Shown here one piece after another: positions 27,202 to 36,480 of a DNA stretch of 64,000 nucleotides (position 1 is the first letter of the stretch; every line of letters begins with the position of its first letter). This DNA is from CAVUCH01 sp963697705 (GTDB taxonomy: Bacteria > Acidobacteriota > Vicinamibacteria > Vicinamibacterales > JAENWD01). The position numbers and the translations under genes were made by a program. The DNA is taken from positions 186,001-250,000 of the forward strand of contig CAVOPA010000017.1 of assembly GCA_963697705.1 (NCBI GenBank). Direction: 5' to 3'. The notes under the pieces were generated by a model, which was given only the letters and a program-made list of their open reading frames with translations, was not told the DNA's origin and did no database searches.

Positions 27202-28395
27202 ATGAAAAAGCGCAGACTTTCGATTCTCGCCGGAGGCATCCTGGTCCTCCTGGTTGCGGGCACCTGGGGCTACACCTCCCTCAAGGGCGCATCGGTTGAT
27301 ATCGACCCGTCCAAGCTCGCGACCGTCGAGCGCGGCACCATGGTGCGGTCGGTCGTGGCGACAGGGAAGGTGGAACCGGTCACCAAGATCGAGGTGAAGT
27401 CGAAGGCGAACGGCATCATCGAGAAGCTGAACGTGGATGTCGACCAGATCGTGGCGGCCGGAACCGTGCTGGCGGAGCTCGACAAGGAGCAACTCCGGGC
27501 GCGCGTCCGCGAGCTCGACGCCAGCCTCCTGGCCAAGCGCGCGGCGCTCGCCGGCGCCGAGGCGCAGCTGAAGAAGAACATCATCGAGGCCGAGAGCCCC
27601 GACGTGGCGTTCGCGCGCCGCAACTTCGAGCGCGCCAAGTCGCTGAACGAGCAGAAACTGCTGGCCGCCTCCGCGCTCGATGACGCCACGAGCGCGCTCG
27701 AGATGGCGGAAAACCGTCAGCGCGCCGCGCAAGGGCAGCTCGTCGTGAGCCGCGCCCGCGTGACCGAGGCGCAGGCGGCCGTGGCCGAAGCCAGCGCCGC
27801 CGTCGAACGCGCGCAGGAGGATCTCGCGAACTCCACGATCAAGGCGCCCATCCGCGCCACCGTGCTCACGCGCGACGTGGAGCTTGGCAGCCCGGTGTCG
27901 TCAATCCTGAACCTCGGCGCCAACGCCACGCTCGTGATGACGCTCGGCGACATCGACGAGGTGTTCGTGCGCGGCAAGGTCGACGAGGCCGACATCGGCC
28001 AGGTGCGCCTCGGCCAGCGCGCGCGCATCACGGTCGAGACGTTCAAGGACAAGAAGTTCGAGGGCCGCGTCACGCAGATCTCGCCGATCGGCGCCGAGAA
28101 GGACAACGTCACCACCTTCGAGGTGAAGGTCTCGATCGAGAACGGCGCCAAGCAGTTGAAGGCGAACATGACCGCCAACGCCGAAATCGTCCTCGAGGAG
28201 CACCCTGACTCGCTCATCGTTCCGGAGGCGGCGATCACCTACGACGCGAAGCGCAATCCCACCGTCGAGATGCTCGATCCGGTCGCGAAGAGCGGCCGCA
28301 GGAAAGTCATCATCAAGACCGGCGTCGGCAACGGCACCAAGACGCAGGTGGTCGGCGGGCTGAAGCAGGGCGACAAGATTGTGCTCCCCTCCTAG
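27202..28395 (+). CDS. Periplasmic adaptor (membrane fusion) protein, MacA-like
   Basis: This 397-residue membrane-fusion protein has an N-terminal anchor (LSILAGGILVLLVAGTW). The barrel-sandwich/lipoyl half-motif is VATGKVEPVTKIEVKSKANG, a long alpha-hairpin lies at about residues 95-200 (LLAASALDDATSALEMAENR), and the second lipoyl half is STIKAPIRATVLTRDVELG, followed by beta-barrel domains. It would link the inner-membrane permeases encoded downstream to an outer-membrane channel. Heptad array 4 separates it from the first permease. Confidence 0.9.
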   Translation: MKKRRLSILAGGILVLLVAGTWGYTSLKGASVDIDPSKLATVERGTMVRSVVATGKVEPVTKIEVKSKANGIIEKLNVDVDQIVAAGTVLAELDKEQLRARVRELDASLLAKRAALAGAEAQLKKNIIEAESPDVAFARRNFERAKSLNEQKLLAASALDDATSALEMAENRQRAAQGQLVVSRARVTEAQAAVAEASAAVERAQEDLANSTIKAPIRATVLTRDVELGSPVSSILNLGANATLVMTLGDIDEVFVRGKVDEADIGQVRLGQRARITVETFKDKKFEGRVTQISPIGAEKDNVTTFEVKVSIENGAKQLKANMTANAEIVLEEHPDSLIVPEAAITYDAKRNPTVEMLDPVAKSGRRKVIIKTGVGNGTKTQVVGGLKQGDKIVLPS

Positions 28396-28402
28396 ACGAG
28401 TC

Positions 28403-28562
28403 TGAGGTTCCAGGTTCCGCGTTCCAGGTGCCGGGTTCGAACCAGTCGAACCTGGGAACCGAACCGAGCCCGGAACGCGGAACCCAACCCGGCACTGGGC
28501 AGGCGGAACAGAAGCCAGCACCCGGAACCCAACCCGGAACTTGGAACCTGGAACGTGGAACC
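28403..28562. repeat. Heptad inverted array 4 (word GGTTCCR)
   Basis: Left arm 28405-28440 has GGTTCCA, GGTTCCG, GTTCCAG and GGGTTCG; the right arm 28449-28562 has many inverted copies (GGAACCC, GGAACTT, GGAACCT). In the permease frame the array is free of stops and reads as a low-complexity Pro/Gly/Thr/Glu peptide from 28428, so it could be translated as an N-terminal extension. Confidence 0.9.
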
Positions 28563-28571
28563 GCAAGCATC

Positions 28572-29867
28572 ATGAAGGAAGCCCTGGTCCAGACCTTCGT
28601 CAACCTGCGCGCGAACAAGCTGCGCAGCTTCCTCACGATGTTCGGCATCCTCTGGGGAATCGTCTCCGTCGTTGTCCTGTCGGCGACGGGCGAGGGGTTC
28701 CGCCAGGGCAACGAGCACGTGCTGCGCGAGCTCGGGAAGAACATCGGGATTACGTGGGGTGGGCGCACCAGCAAGCAGGTGGGCGGCGAGCGCGCCGGGC
28801 GCCAGATCTTCCTCACCGCCGACGACGCCCACGCGATTCAGCAGCAGGCGCGACTCGTGGCGGTGGCGACGCCGGAGCTGCAGCGCGGCGGCATGAAGGT
28901 GAAGAGCCGGTTCAACGCCGCGGCCCCCAACGTTCATGGCATCGAGCCGTCGTACCAGGACATCCGCACGCTCGATCTCGAGTCCGGCCGGCAGTTGAAC
29001 TGGGACGACGAGCGGCAGGTGCGGCGGGTGGCGCTCATCGGCGCCGACATGAGCGACCAGCTCTTCGCGAAACGCAACTCTCTTGGCGAGGACATCACGA
29101 TCAACGGGTTTCGCTACACAGTGGTGGGTAAAATCCGGCACAAGGACCAGGACAGCAACTACAGCGGTCCCGACAACGACAAGATCTTCGTGCCGTTCGC
29201 CGCGATGGCGCAGGACTTTCCCCGCCCCGATGCACCGCGCGGGGTCGTCTCCAACATCATCGTCGCGCCGAAGCAGTGGGTCGTCGACGACCTGCCGCGC
29301 CAGCTGAAGCAACGCACAGGGCGGATCGACGACATCGACTGGCCGCTCGAGCGCGACGTGCGGTCCGTGCTCGCGCGCCGGCACGGCTTCGATCCGGAAG
29401 ATCGCGAGGCGATGTGGATGTGGGACACCTCGGTGAACTCGTTGATGTTCGGCCGGATGGTCGACACGATGAGCCAGTACTTCACCGCGGTCGGCTTCAT
29501 CACGCTGGTGCTCGGCGGCGTCGGCGTCATGAACATCATGCTCATCGCCGTGCGCGAGCGGACGCGCGAGATCGGCGTGCGGAAGGCGCTCGGGGCCACG
29601 ACCGCGAACATCATGCGGCAGTTCTTCCTCGAGGGGTTCATGATCACCCTCGTGAGCGGCGCGCTCGGTATGGGCGTGGCGCTCGGCCTCTGCGCGCTCG
29701 TGAACCTCGCGCCGATGCCCGAGCGCTTCAAGGGCATGATCCTCAGCCCGACGGCGGGCCTGATGACAGTGCTCTCGCTCGTCCTGATCGGCGTCGTGAC
29801 TTCGGTGTATCCCGCGCGGCGCGCCGCCGAGCTGCCGCCAGTCGAGGCGCTCCGCTACGAGATGTGA
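28572..29867 (+). CDS. MacB-type ABC transporter permease 1
   Basis: This 431-residue permease has the MacB/FtsX layout: one N-terminal membrane helix (LRSFLTMFGILWGIVSVVVL), a large periplasmic domain, then three C-terminal helices with the family signature GGVGVMNIMLIAVRERTREIG VRKALG split across a loop. ATG 28572 starts at the conserved MKEAL region. The nucleotide-binding domain found in true MacB is absent. It is translated just ahead of a second permease, with one base between them. Confidence 0.9.
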   Translation: MKEALVQTFVNLRANKLRSFLTMFGILWGIVSVVVLSATGEGFRQGNEHVLRELGKNIGITWGGRTSKQVGGERAGRQIFLTADDAHAIQQQARLVAVATPELQRGGMKVKSRFNAAAPNVHGIEPSYQDIRTLDLESGRQLNWDDERQVRRVALIGADMSDQLFAKRNSLGEDITINGFRYTVVGKIRHKDQDSNYSGPDNDKIFVPFAAMAQDFPRPDAPRGVVSNIIVAPKQWVVDDLPRQLKQRTGRIDDIDWPLERDVRSVLARRHGFDPEDREAMWMWDTSVNSLMFGRMVDTMSQYFTAVGFITLVLGGVGVMNIMLIAVRERTREIGVRKALGATTANIMRQFFLEGFMITLVSGALGMGVALGLCALVNLAPMPERFKGMILSPTAGLMTVLSLVLIGVVTSVYPARRAAELPPVEALRYEM

Positions 29868-29868
29868 C

Positions 29869-31206
29869 ATGACCGAAATCAGCCTCGACGCGCTCGTGCT
29901 CGATCGGCCCGCTGCTGGCGCGGTTTCCCGCATGCGTGGACTGCGGCTCCTGCGTGAGATCGCGCGCGAAGCGCTGTTCGGGCTCGCGCGCAACCGCTTC
30001 CGCGCGGGACTCTCGATGCTGGGCATCTCGTGGGGCATCGTGTCGGTGGTCATGCTGCTGGCGTACGGCAACGGCTTCCACGGCGCGCTCAGCCGCGGGT
30101 TCGCCAACGCGTTCGGGTCGGGCGTGGTCATCCTCTGGCCGGGCCAGACGAGCATGCAGGCGGGCGGCGAGCGCGCGGGCAAGCGCGTGCGCCTTACGCT
30201 GGACGATGCGCACGCCGTCGCGGAACTGCCGCTCGTGCGCTTCGCCAGCCCCGAGCAAGTGGAGAACATGAACGTGGCGTACGGCACGAAGCAGTCGAGC
30301 TACCTCGTGCGCGGTGTGTCGCCCGAGTACGGCGTGATGCGCTCGGAGTACCCGGCGCCGGGGCAGGGAAGATTCCTGTCAGCCGAAGACACGCAGTTGC
30401 ATCGCAGGGTCGCGTTCATCGGCTCCGAGGTGAATCGCAAGCTGTTCGGTCAAGCCGATGCCGTCGGCCAGACCATTCGCCTCAAAGGCATGGCCTTCGA
30501 GGTGATTGGCGTCATGAAAGACAAGGCGCAGCTGTCGAACTACTTCCGCCCCGACAAGGAGAGCATCTTCATCCCCTACACCGTGGTCAGCCAGCTGTGG
30601 TACCAGCAGTGGCTGAGCGTGCTCGTCTGGCAGGCCGTGGATCCGATGATGGAGCCGAAGGCCGACAAGGCTGTCCGCGAGCTGCTCGCCAAGCGTCATG
30701 GCTTCAATGCGACCGATGAACGCGCGCTGCGCGGGTTTGGCTCGGCCGAGGCCGCGAAGATCACGAGCGGAATGACGACCGGTCTCAAGCTGGTACTGGG
30801 GTTCATCGGCATCCTGACGCTCGGCATCGGCGGCGTCGGCGTGATGAACATCATGTTCGTGTCGGTACAGGAGCGCACGCGCGAGATCGGGATCCGGAAG
30901 GCGCTCGGCGCCAGGCGGCGGCACATCCTGCTGCAGTTCCTGCTCGAGGGCGTCGTTACGAGCTTCGCCGGCGGCATCGTCGGCGTGCTGCTGTCGTACG
31001 CGCTCGTGTGGGTGTTCAGCCCGCGCCCGTTCCTGTCCGAGCTGCTCGACGACACGACACGGCAGCTCGACATCCAGCTGGTGCTCTCAACCGAACTGCT
31101 CGTGGTCTGCACGGGGATCCTGATGGTGGTGGGGCTCGTGAGCGGGTTGCTCCCGGCAATCCGGGCCTCGCGTCTGGATCCGATCGAGTCGTTGCGATAC
31201 GAGTGA
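29869..31206 (+). CDS. MacB-type ABC transporter permease 2
   Basis: This 445-residue paralogue of the preceding permease has the same order: N-terminal helix (GLSMLGISWGIVSVVMLLA), periplasmic domain, and a C-terminal three-helix FtsX region with GGVGVMNIMFVSVQERTREI. About 45 extra residues precede the first helix. The two permeases probably pair as a heterodimer. No ABC ATPase gene lies in or next to this group, so the ATPase must be encoded elsewhere or shared. Confidence 0.9.
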   Translation: MTEISLDALVLDRPAAGAVSRMRGLRLLREIAREALFGLARNRFRAGLSMLGISWGIVSVVMLLAYGNGFHGALSRGFANAFGSGVVILWPGQTSMQAGGERAGKRVRLTLDDAHAVAELPLVRFASPEQVENMNVAYGTKQSSYLVRGVSPEYGVMRSEYPAPGQGRFLSAEDTQLHRRVAFIGSEVNRKLFGQADAVGQTIRLKGMAFEVIGVMKDKAQLSNYFRPDKESIFIPYTVVSQLWYQQWLSVLVWQAVDPMMEPKADKAVRELLAKRHGFNATDERALRGFGSAEAAKITSGMTTGLKLVLGFIGILTLGIGGVGVMNIMFVSVQERTREIGIRKALGARRRHILLQFLLEGVVTSFAGGIVGVLLSYALVWVFSPRPFLSELLDDTTRQLDIQLVLSTELLVVCTGILMVVGLVSGLLPAIRASRLDPIESLRYE

Positions 31207-31223
31207 GGGCTAGGGGACTCTCT

Positions 31224-31367
31224 AAAGGCCAAGGGCTGAAGGCTAAGGGCTGAAGGCCTGGCCTGGTTCGCTGATCACGCTCCTCCGCCGCCTGCGGGAG
31301 ACGGGGCTCGCGAGCGCCTCGGGGTCTGCCCCGCCCCATAACTCTTAGCCGTTGGCCGGTAGCCCTC
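31224..31367. repeat. Heptad inverted array 5 (word GGCTRAR)
   Basis: GGCCAAG, GGCTGAA, GGCTAAG, GGCTGAA, GGCCTGG step by seven bases from about 31228 to 31262. A diverged inverted arm (CTTAGCCGTTGGCCGGTAG) lies at 31343-31362. The array fills the gap between the convergent permease and hydrolase genes. Confidence 0.75.
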
Positions 31368-31370
31368 GTC

Positions 31371-33071
31371 TTACCCCTTCTTCCCCACCTTCTCCTTCAG
31401 AAACGACGCCGTGGCGGACCCGACTTCGGGAGTCACGCTGCGGCCGGCCGGGCTCGCGGACTCGGTCACGTTACCCATGTCGGCGGGAACGAGGAGGTGG
31501 TTGACGCCCGGCAGCTTCACGAGCCTCACGCTGTCGGCGGGCACCTTCTTGCGCGCGCGGGCGAGCTCGGCGAGCGTGTCGGCGTGATGCGGGGGCACCT
31601 GCGTGTCGCGCTCGCCCTGGATGATCAGGATCGGTTGGCGGAGCCGCTCGATCACCTTGGCGGGATCGAACGCGAGAAGACTCCGGAACCACGGCGTGTC
31701 GGCCTGGCGCCGCACGTCGTCGGGCACGCCTGACCAGTCACCCTGCCCGAGCACGGCTGCCTGCACGCGCCGCTGGAGTGCCACGCGCGCTTCCCTGTCT
31801 TCCTGCGACAGGCTGCTGGCGGCGAGCAGGGCCTGTTGCTGCTCGAGCACCAGGTCGGCGCCGGATCCCGATGCACCCGCGGCGAGAACGAGCGCGGCGA
31901 TCTCCTGGTCGCGCGACGCCGCGATCAGGGCCACGGAGGCGCCCTCGCCGTATCCGAAGACGGCGACTCGGTCGTCGTCGACGTCCTTGCGCTTCGACAG
32001 AAACCGGTGGACAGCCTGCACATCCTCGGCAAAGTCGGTCAGCGTCGCCGATTCTGCCCGGCCGCCGCTCTGGCCCACGCCACGCTTGTCGTAGCGCACG
32101 ACGACGAACCCGGCGTCGGCGAGCATGCCGGCGACCTGACCGAAGATCGGGATGCCGGCCACCGTCTCGTCGCGGTCGGTGGCTCCCGACCCCGGGACCA
32201 TGATGACGGCCGGGTAGTGGCCCTTCGCGTCCGCTGGCCCGGCAGGCCTGCTCAGGGTGCCAACAAGGTTGAACCCGTTCGCGGTGACGCGCACGGTCTC
32301 GTCTCCCGGCCGCGTGATGTTCTGCCGCCGCGTCGTCACCGACGAGACGTCTTCACGCACTACCACGAGTCCCTGGGCAAGAACGCCGAATCGCAGTAGC
32401 CGTCCCTTCTCGTCGACCCACACCTCCGCCTCGAGCGGCTGGCCGGGGTTCATGAACGTCACCGCGAAGCGACGGACGTCGACCGAGCGCTGCTGCGTCT
32501 CGATGATTTCGGGGCCGAGCCGACGCACCGAGAGACGGATCTCGGCCTGTGGGACGACGTAGGCCGCGAAGGTGGCCGTGTCCTCCGTCATCGCCGAGAG
32601 CTGGAGGGCCAGCGCCTCGAACGATGCGAAGAACATGTTCGGCAGCAGCAGCGTGCGGGCGGAGACGGCGTCGGACCTCTCGATTGTCTGTCCGAGCTGC
32701 GTCACTTCACTCGCGGCGCTGGTCCCGGTCACCGTGGTGTGCACCACCAGCGCCGACCCGCGTGCCAGGGCGTCGATGTCGAGACCAAGCGGTGTCCAGT
32801 CGGGCGCGTAGCGAATCGACATGCGCCGGGTCACCATATCGAGCGGCGGCGACAGCCGGCCGGTCGAGGTGATCGTCCATCCGCCAGCCGTGTGCTCGAC
32901 CGTGCTCACCGCCTCGCCGAGCCTGGTGCCGTTGACGAACACCAGAAGCTGAGACGATCCGGCAGGCTGCGCGCGCAGGGTTCCGATGGCCATGATGCTC
33001 GCGCTTGCTGCGATCAGCAGCGCGCGCCAGATCCCGGAATGAGGGCGGGAATGCGGCATGTGGCTGAGCAT
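31371..33071 (-). CDS. Secreted alpha/beta-hydrolase-like protein with no nucleophile serine
   Basis: This protein of about 566 residues has a signal peptide (WRALLIAASASIMAIGTLRAQ), an N-terminal beta-rich region of about 240 residues and a C-terminal alpha/beta hydrolase domain. That domain keeps AVIMVPGSGATDRDE (oxyanion region), the Asp in IQGERDTQVPP and the His in PGVNHLLVP. The nucleophile elbow reads GYGEGA where relatives have GHSEGG, so the serine is replaced by glycine. Catalysis by the normal mechanism is doubtful. Start is ATG 33071 or ATG 33059; neither has a clear ribosome site. Confidence 0.78.
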   Translation of the reverse strand: MLSHMPHSRPHSGIWRALLIAASASIMAIGTLRAQPAGSSQLLVFVNGTRLGEAVSTVEHTAGGWTITSTGRLSPPLDMVTRRMSIRYAPDWTPLGLDIDALARGSALVVHTTVTGTSAASEVTQLGQTIERSDAVSARTLLLPNMFFASFEALALQLSAMTEDTATFAAYVVPQAEIRLSVRRLGPEIIETQQRSVDVRRFAVTFMNPGQPLEAEVWVDEKGRLLRFGVLAQGLVVVREDVSSVTTRRQNITRPGDETVRVTANGFNLVGTLSRPAGPADAKGHYPAVIMVPGSGATDRDETVAGIPIFGQVAGMLADAGFVVVRYDKRGVGQSGGRAESATLTDFAEDVQAVHRFLSKRKDVDDDRVAVFGYGEGASVALIAASRDQEIAALVLAAGASGSGADLVLEQQQALLAASSLSQEDREARVALQRRVQAAVLGQGDWSGVPDDVRRQADTPWFRSLLAFDPAKVIERLRQPILIIQGERDTQVPPHHADTLAELARARKKVPADSVRLVKLPGVNHLLVPADMGNVTESASPAGRSVTPEVGSATASFLKEKVGKKG

Positions 33072-33120
33072 AACAGAGGGACGCGCGGCGCCGGGTTCCT
33101 GGCAGAAAGGGCTGGGATCG

Positions 33121-33140
33121 ATGCACGATGCACAATGCAC
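33121..33140. repeat. Short heptad run (word ATGCACR)
   Basis: ATGCACG, ATGCACA, ATGCAC repeat at a 7-base step in the gap upstream of the hydrolase gene. Only one arm is seen. Confidence 0.6.
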
Positions 33141-33272
33141 TGGACGATCTCACCCGAATGTCCGGCTGCCCGCGGACGTGAGAGAACATGAGCGGAGTCC
33201 GGCGACACCTGACTACTTGGAGCTCGGGTAACCCGGACACTGCACGTAGGCCGAAGAGTCGGAGAACACGAC

Positions 33273-34304
33273 ATGGTCGACAGTTACGCCGGATATGACA
33301 CCGCCCATACGCGAGCGGCGGTCGGTCAGCGCGGACCACGAGGGTGGCTGCGCGTGTCGGGTCGGGACGCGGTGTCGTTCCTCCATGGAATCCTGACCAA
33401 CGACATTGCCGGCCTGCGCGCTGGCCAGTGGTGCTATGCCGTGTACCTCACGCCGCAGGGTCGCATGGTGAGCGACATGCGGGTGCTGCGGCGCGAGGGC
33501 GAGCTGGCCATCGAAATGGAGCCACACGTCGCGGAGAAGCTCGGCATGCGATTCGACGCGTCCATCTTTACCGAGCAGGTCCAGATCCTTCCTGGCGAGC
33601 CTTGGACGGCCGGCGAAAGCGTGCAGCCTGCGCTCACGCAGTCGGTCGTGACTTGCGGGCCCTCTGCTCGCATGGCCCTCGCCTCGGTGCTGGGTGACGA
33701 GCCGGTGGTGCGTGACATCGGCGCGAACGATTTCCGTGACGTGCGCCGCGACGGTGAGCGGCTGGTGCTGATCGGACACGAGGATCTCGGCGTGCCGGCG
33801 GTGGACGCGTGCGGTTCGCCAGCGGCCTGCGAGGCGCTGACGCGCGACCTGCTGGGCGCAGGGGCAGCGGAATTGGGCGCATCGGCTCTCGAAGCGCTCA
33901 GGATCGAGGCCGGAACGCCGCGCTTCGGGATCGACATGACTGAAGACACCATCCCGCTCGAAGCAGGCATCGAGGCCCGCGCCATCAGCATGACGAAAGG
34001 GTGCTATGTCGGCCAGGAGGTCATCATCCGTATCCTCCACCGGGGGCACGGTCGCGTGGCCAGACGGCTCGTCGGGTTGAACATCGAGGGCACGAGCGTG
34101 CCGGCGCCAGGTTCGCCGCTGGCGGCCGACGGGCGACGGGTCGGCATTCTCACCAGTGCAGCCTTCTCGCCCCAGACGCGGCACGCGATCGCCCTCGGGT
34201 ACGTTCAGCGCGATCTCGCCGAGCCCGGCACGGCCGTGATGGTGGAGGGGACGGCCGAGCCGGCAAGCGTGGTGGCGCTGCCGTTCGCAGACCCTTTTGG
34301 TTAG
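33273..34304 (+). CDS. ygfZ: YgfZ/GcvT-domain folate-binding protein
   Basis: This 343-residue protein of the COG0354 family supports assembly or repair of certain iron-sulfur enzymes with tetrahydrofolate. The hallmark KGCYVGQEV with its conserved Cys is present at about residue 246. The N-terminal SGRDAVSFLHGILTNDI and the GIDMTEDTIPLEAG stretch also match. It starts with ATG 33273 and is transcribed away from the hydrolase-like gene. Confidence 0.9.
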   Translation: MVDSYAGYDTAHTRAAVGQRGPRGWLRVSGRDAVSFLHGILTNDIAGLRAGQWCYAVYLTPQGRMVSDMRVLRREGELAIEMEPHVAEKLGMRFDASIFTEQVQILPGEPWTAGESVQPALTQSVVTCGPSARMALASVLGDEPVVRDIGANDFRDVRRDGERLVLIGHEDLGVPAVDACGSPAACEALTRDLLGAGAAELGASALEALRIEAGTPRFGIDMTEDTIPLEAGIEARAISMTKGCYVGQEVIIRILHRGHGRVARRLVGLNIEGTSVPAPGSPLAADGRRVGILTSAAFSPQTRHAIALGYVQRDLAEPGTAVMVEGTAEPASVVALPFADPFG

Positions 34305-34524
34305 GTCATGCCCGGTCCTGACGCGGGTCGGCGACCGCATCTCTTGCAAGATGCGCACGCTGGTGGTCGTGCGGATCCTGCAGTCACGTTCCCGGCTCCC
34401 TCACCCTTGTCTGATGGATTCTCAGTGTTTGGGTCGCAGCGGCAGATGGCACGTCCGTCGCTTCAGCACGCGGACATGAGCGTGCCGCTGAGTCCGTCTG
34501 AGCAGGTCACCCCGATCTTTGATG

Positions 34525-34555
34525 ATATGCATTCATATGGTAATATGATGCATAT
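34525..34555. promoter_or_regulatory. AT-rich palindromic operator overlapping the vapB start
   Basis: ATATGCATTCATAT (34525-34538) and ATATGATGCATAT (34543-34555) form an inverted repeat with a 4-base spacer and one extra T in the left arm. It is strikingly AT-rich for this genome and covers the vapB start codons. This is where a VapBC complex would bind to repress its own operon. Confidence 0.65.
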
Positions 34556-34760
34556 GCGAACTACCTTGATCCTCGATGACACGTTGATCGCAGAAGCGAG
34601 GCGGCTCACCGGGCTCACCGAAAAGACGGCTATCGTGCACGCCGGATTGCAGGCATTGATTTCGCGGGAGAGTGCCAGGCGGTTGGCGAATCTCGGCGGC
34701 TCCGACACCCACGCGGCGGCGCCGCCTCGCCGTCGCACTGCGATGAGGCGTGCCCGCTGA
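34554..34760 (+). CDS. vapB: VapB-type antitoxin
   Basis: This 68-residue protein starts RTTLILDDTLIAEARRLTG, the ribbon-helix-helix pattern of VapB antitoxins, and ends in a basic, Pro-containing tail that would contact the toxin. Three in-frame ATGs (34545, 34548, 34554) lie inside the palindrome; 34554 fits the family N-terminus. Its stop overlaps the start of vapC by one base. Confidence 0.85.
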   Translation: MRTTLILDDTLIAEARRLTGLTEKTAIVHAGLQALISRESARRLANLGGSDTHAAAPPRRRTAMRRAR

Positions 34761-35119
34761 TGGTGCTCGTCGACACGTCGGTCTGGATTGACCACCTGCG
34801 GCGGCGCAGCGAGCGGCTGGCGGCAATGCTTGAAGCGGGCAGCGTGGCGTGCCATTCGTTCGTCATCGGAGAGCTCGCGTGCGGGCACCTGGCGCGCCGG
34901 GAGGAGTTGCTTGGCCTGTTGCAGCGCCTCCCGGCATTGCAGGTCGTCTCACATGACGAGGCGCTCGAGCTCGTCGAGGCCAACGACCTCGCTGGCAGTG
35001 GCCTCGGTTGGATCGACGTGCACCTGCTCGCCTCGGCGCGCGTGAGCGGCGTACGACTGTGGACAGGCGACGTGCAGCTGAAGAGATCCGCTGTCAAGCT
35101 GCAGATTGCCGCAGCGTAG
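34760..35119 (+). CDS. vapC: VapC-type PIN-domain toxin
   Basis: This 119-residue PIN-domain ribonuclease has the acidic residues expected for the metal site: LVDTSVWIDHL (D5), FVIGELACG (Glu), GWIDVHLLASA (Asp) and LWTGDVQL (Asp). VapC toxins cut RNA, usually tRNA or rRNA. The overlap with vapB and the operator upstream mark a complete module. Confidence 0.9.
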   Translation: MVLVDTSVWIDHLRRRSERLAAMLEAGSVACHSFVIGELACGHLARREELLGLLQRLPALQVVSHDEALELVEANDLAGSGLGWIDVHLLASARVSGVRLWTGDVQLKRSAVKLQIAAA

Positions 35120-35240
35120 CGCGAGCGTCCTCCTCGCCCCCGGCATTCCAGTCGGCGGGCACGTCGAGCCGCGGGTATTCTCTGTCAGGTCCGATGCTCG
35201 CGAAGGTGGGCTGGAAATCGGTTGAGCACATCCGAGCCCA

Positions 35241-35270
35241 CCGCCAACCGCTCACCGCTCACCGCCCACC
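35241..35270. repeat. Short heptad run (word CCGCTCA)
   Basis: CCGCCAA, CCGCTCA, CCGCTCA, CCGCCCA follow at a 7-base step, just after the minus-strand mutT stop. No inverted arm is seen. Confidence 0.7.
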
Positions 35271-35273
35271 CGT

Positions 35274-35662
35274 CTACTGCCCTTCGCTGAGCAATTGAAT
35301 CAGGGCTGCGTCTGCGTCCGGGAAATCGAGCGTGCGGAGTTCCTGGCGAGAGGTCCATCGCATCTCCTGTCCCAGCTGCGGTGTGGGAGTGCCGAGCAGC
35401 TCCACCTCGTAGAAATGAAGATCGACCGTCCGCTCGTCGTACGTGTGCGTCGTGGACAGGACGTGGCCGCCCACGACTGCGGCCACGGCGAGCTCCTCGT
35501 CGAGCTCGCGGGCCAGCGCCTGATGGTGTGTCTCCCCAGGCTCGCATTTGCCGCCCGGGAACTCCCAGCGGCCGGCGAGGTGCGTGCCTTCGAGGCGGCG
35601 CGTCAGGAGGAAGCGCCCGCCCTGCTCGATCACCGCGGCCGTGACGACAATCCTCGGGCGGG

Positions 35663-35666
<4 letters not shown>
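35274..35666 (-). CDS. mutT: MutT-type Nudix hydrolase
   Basis: This 130-residue Nudix protein is the size of E. coli MutT. The Nudix box is intact: GGKCEPGETHHQALARELDE followed by EL. It probably removes 8-oxo-dGTP from the nucleotide pool. The start is GTG 35666, whose bases overlap the mutY stop (GTGA), so the two are translationally coupled and both act against 8-oxoguanine. An upstream ATG at 35714 would lie inside mutY. Confidence 0.85.
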
Positions 35667-36379
<713 letters not shown>

Positions 36380-36480
36380 CTCGGGATCGGTGCCCACGAT
36401 ATCGTACGCGCGCGGCTTGCTGCTCCGGGCGGGTGCGGCACTCGAGCGTCTCCCGCCAACCCCGGAGGTAGAATCGCGGG

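Noticed and set aside
28428..28571. N-terminal extension of the first permease as a real protein domain
   Set aside because: The residues come from the heptad array and are low-complexity; the conserved permease start is at 28572. Kept as a finding, not as the gene start.
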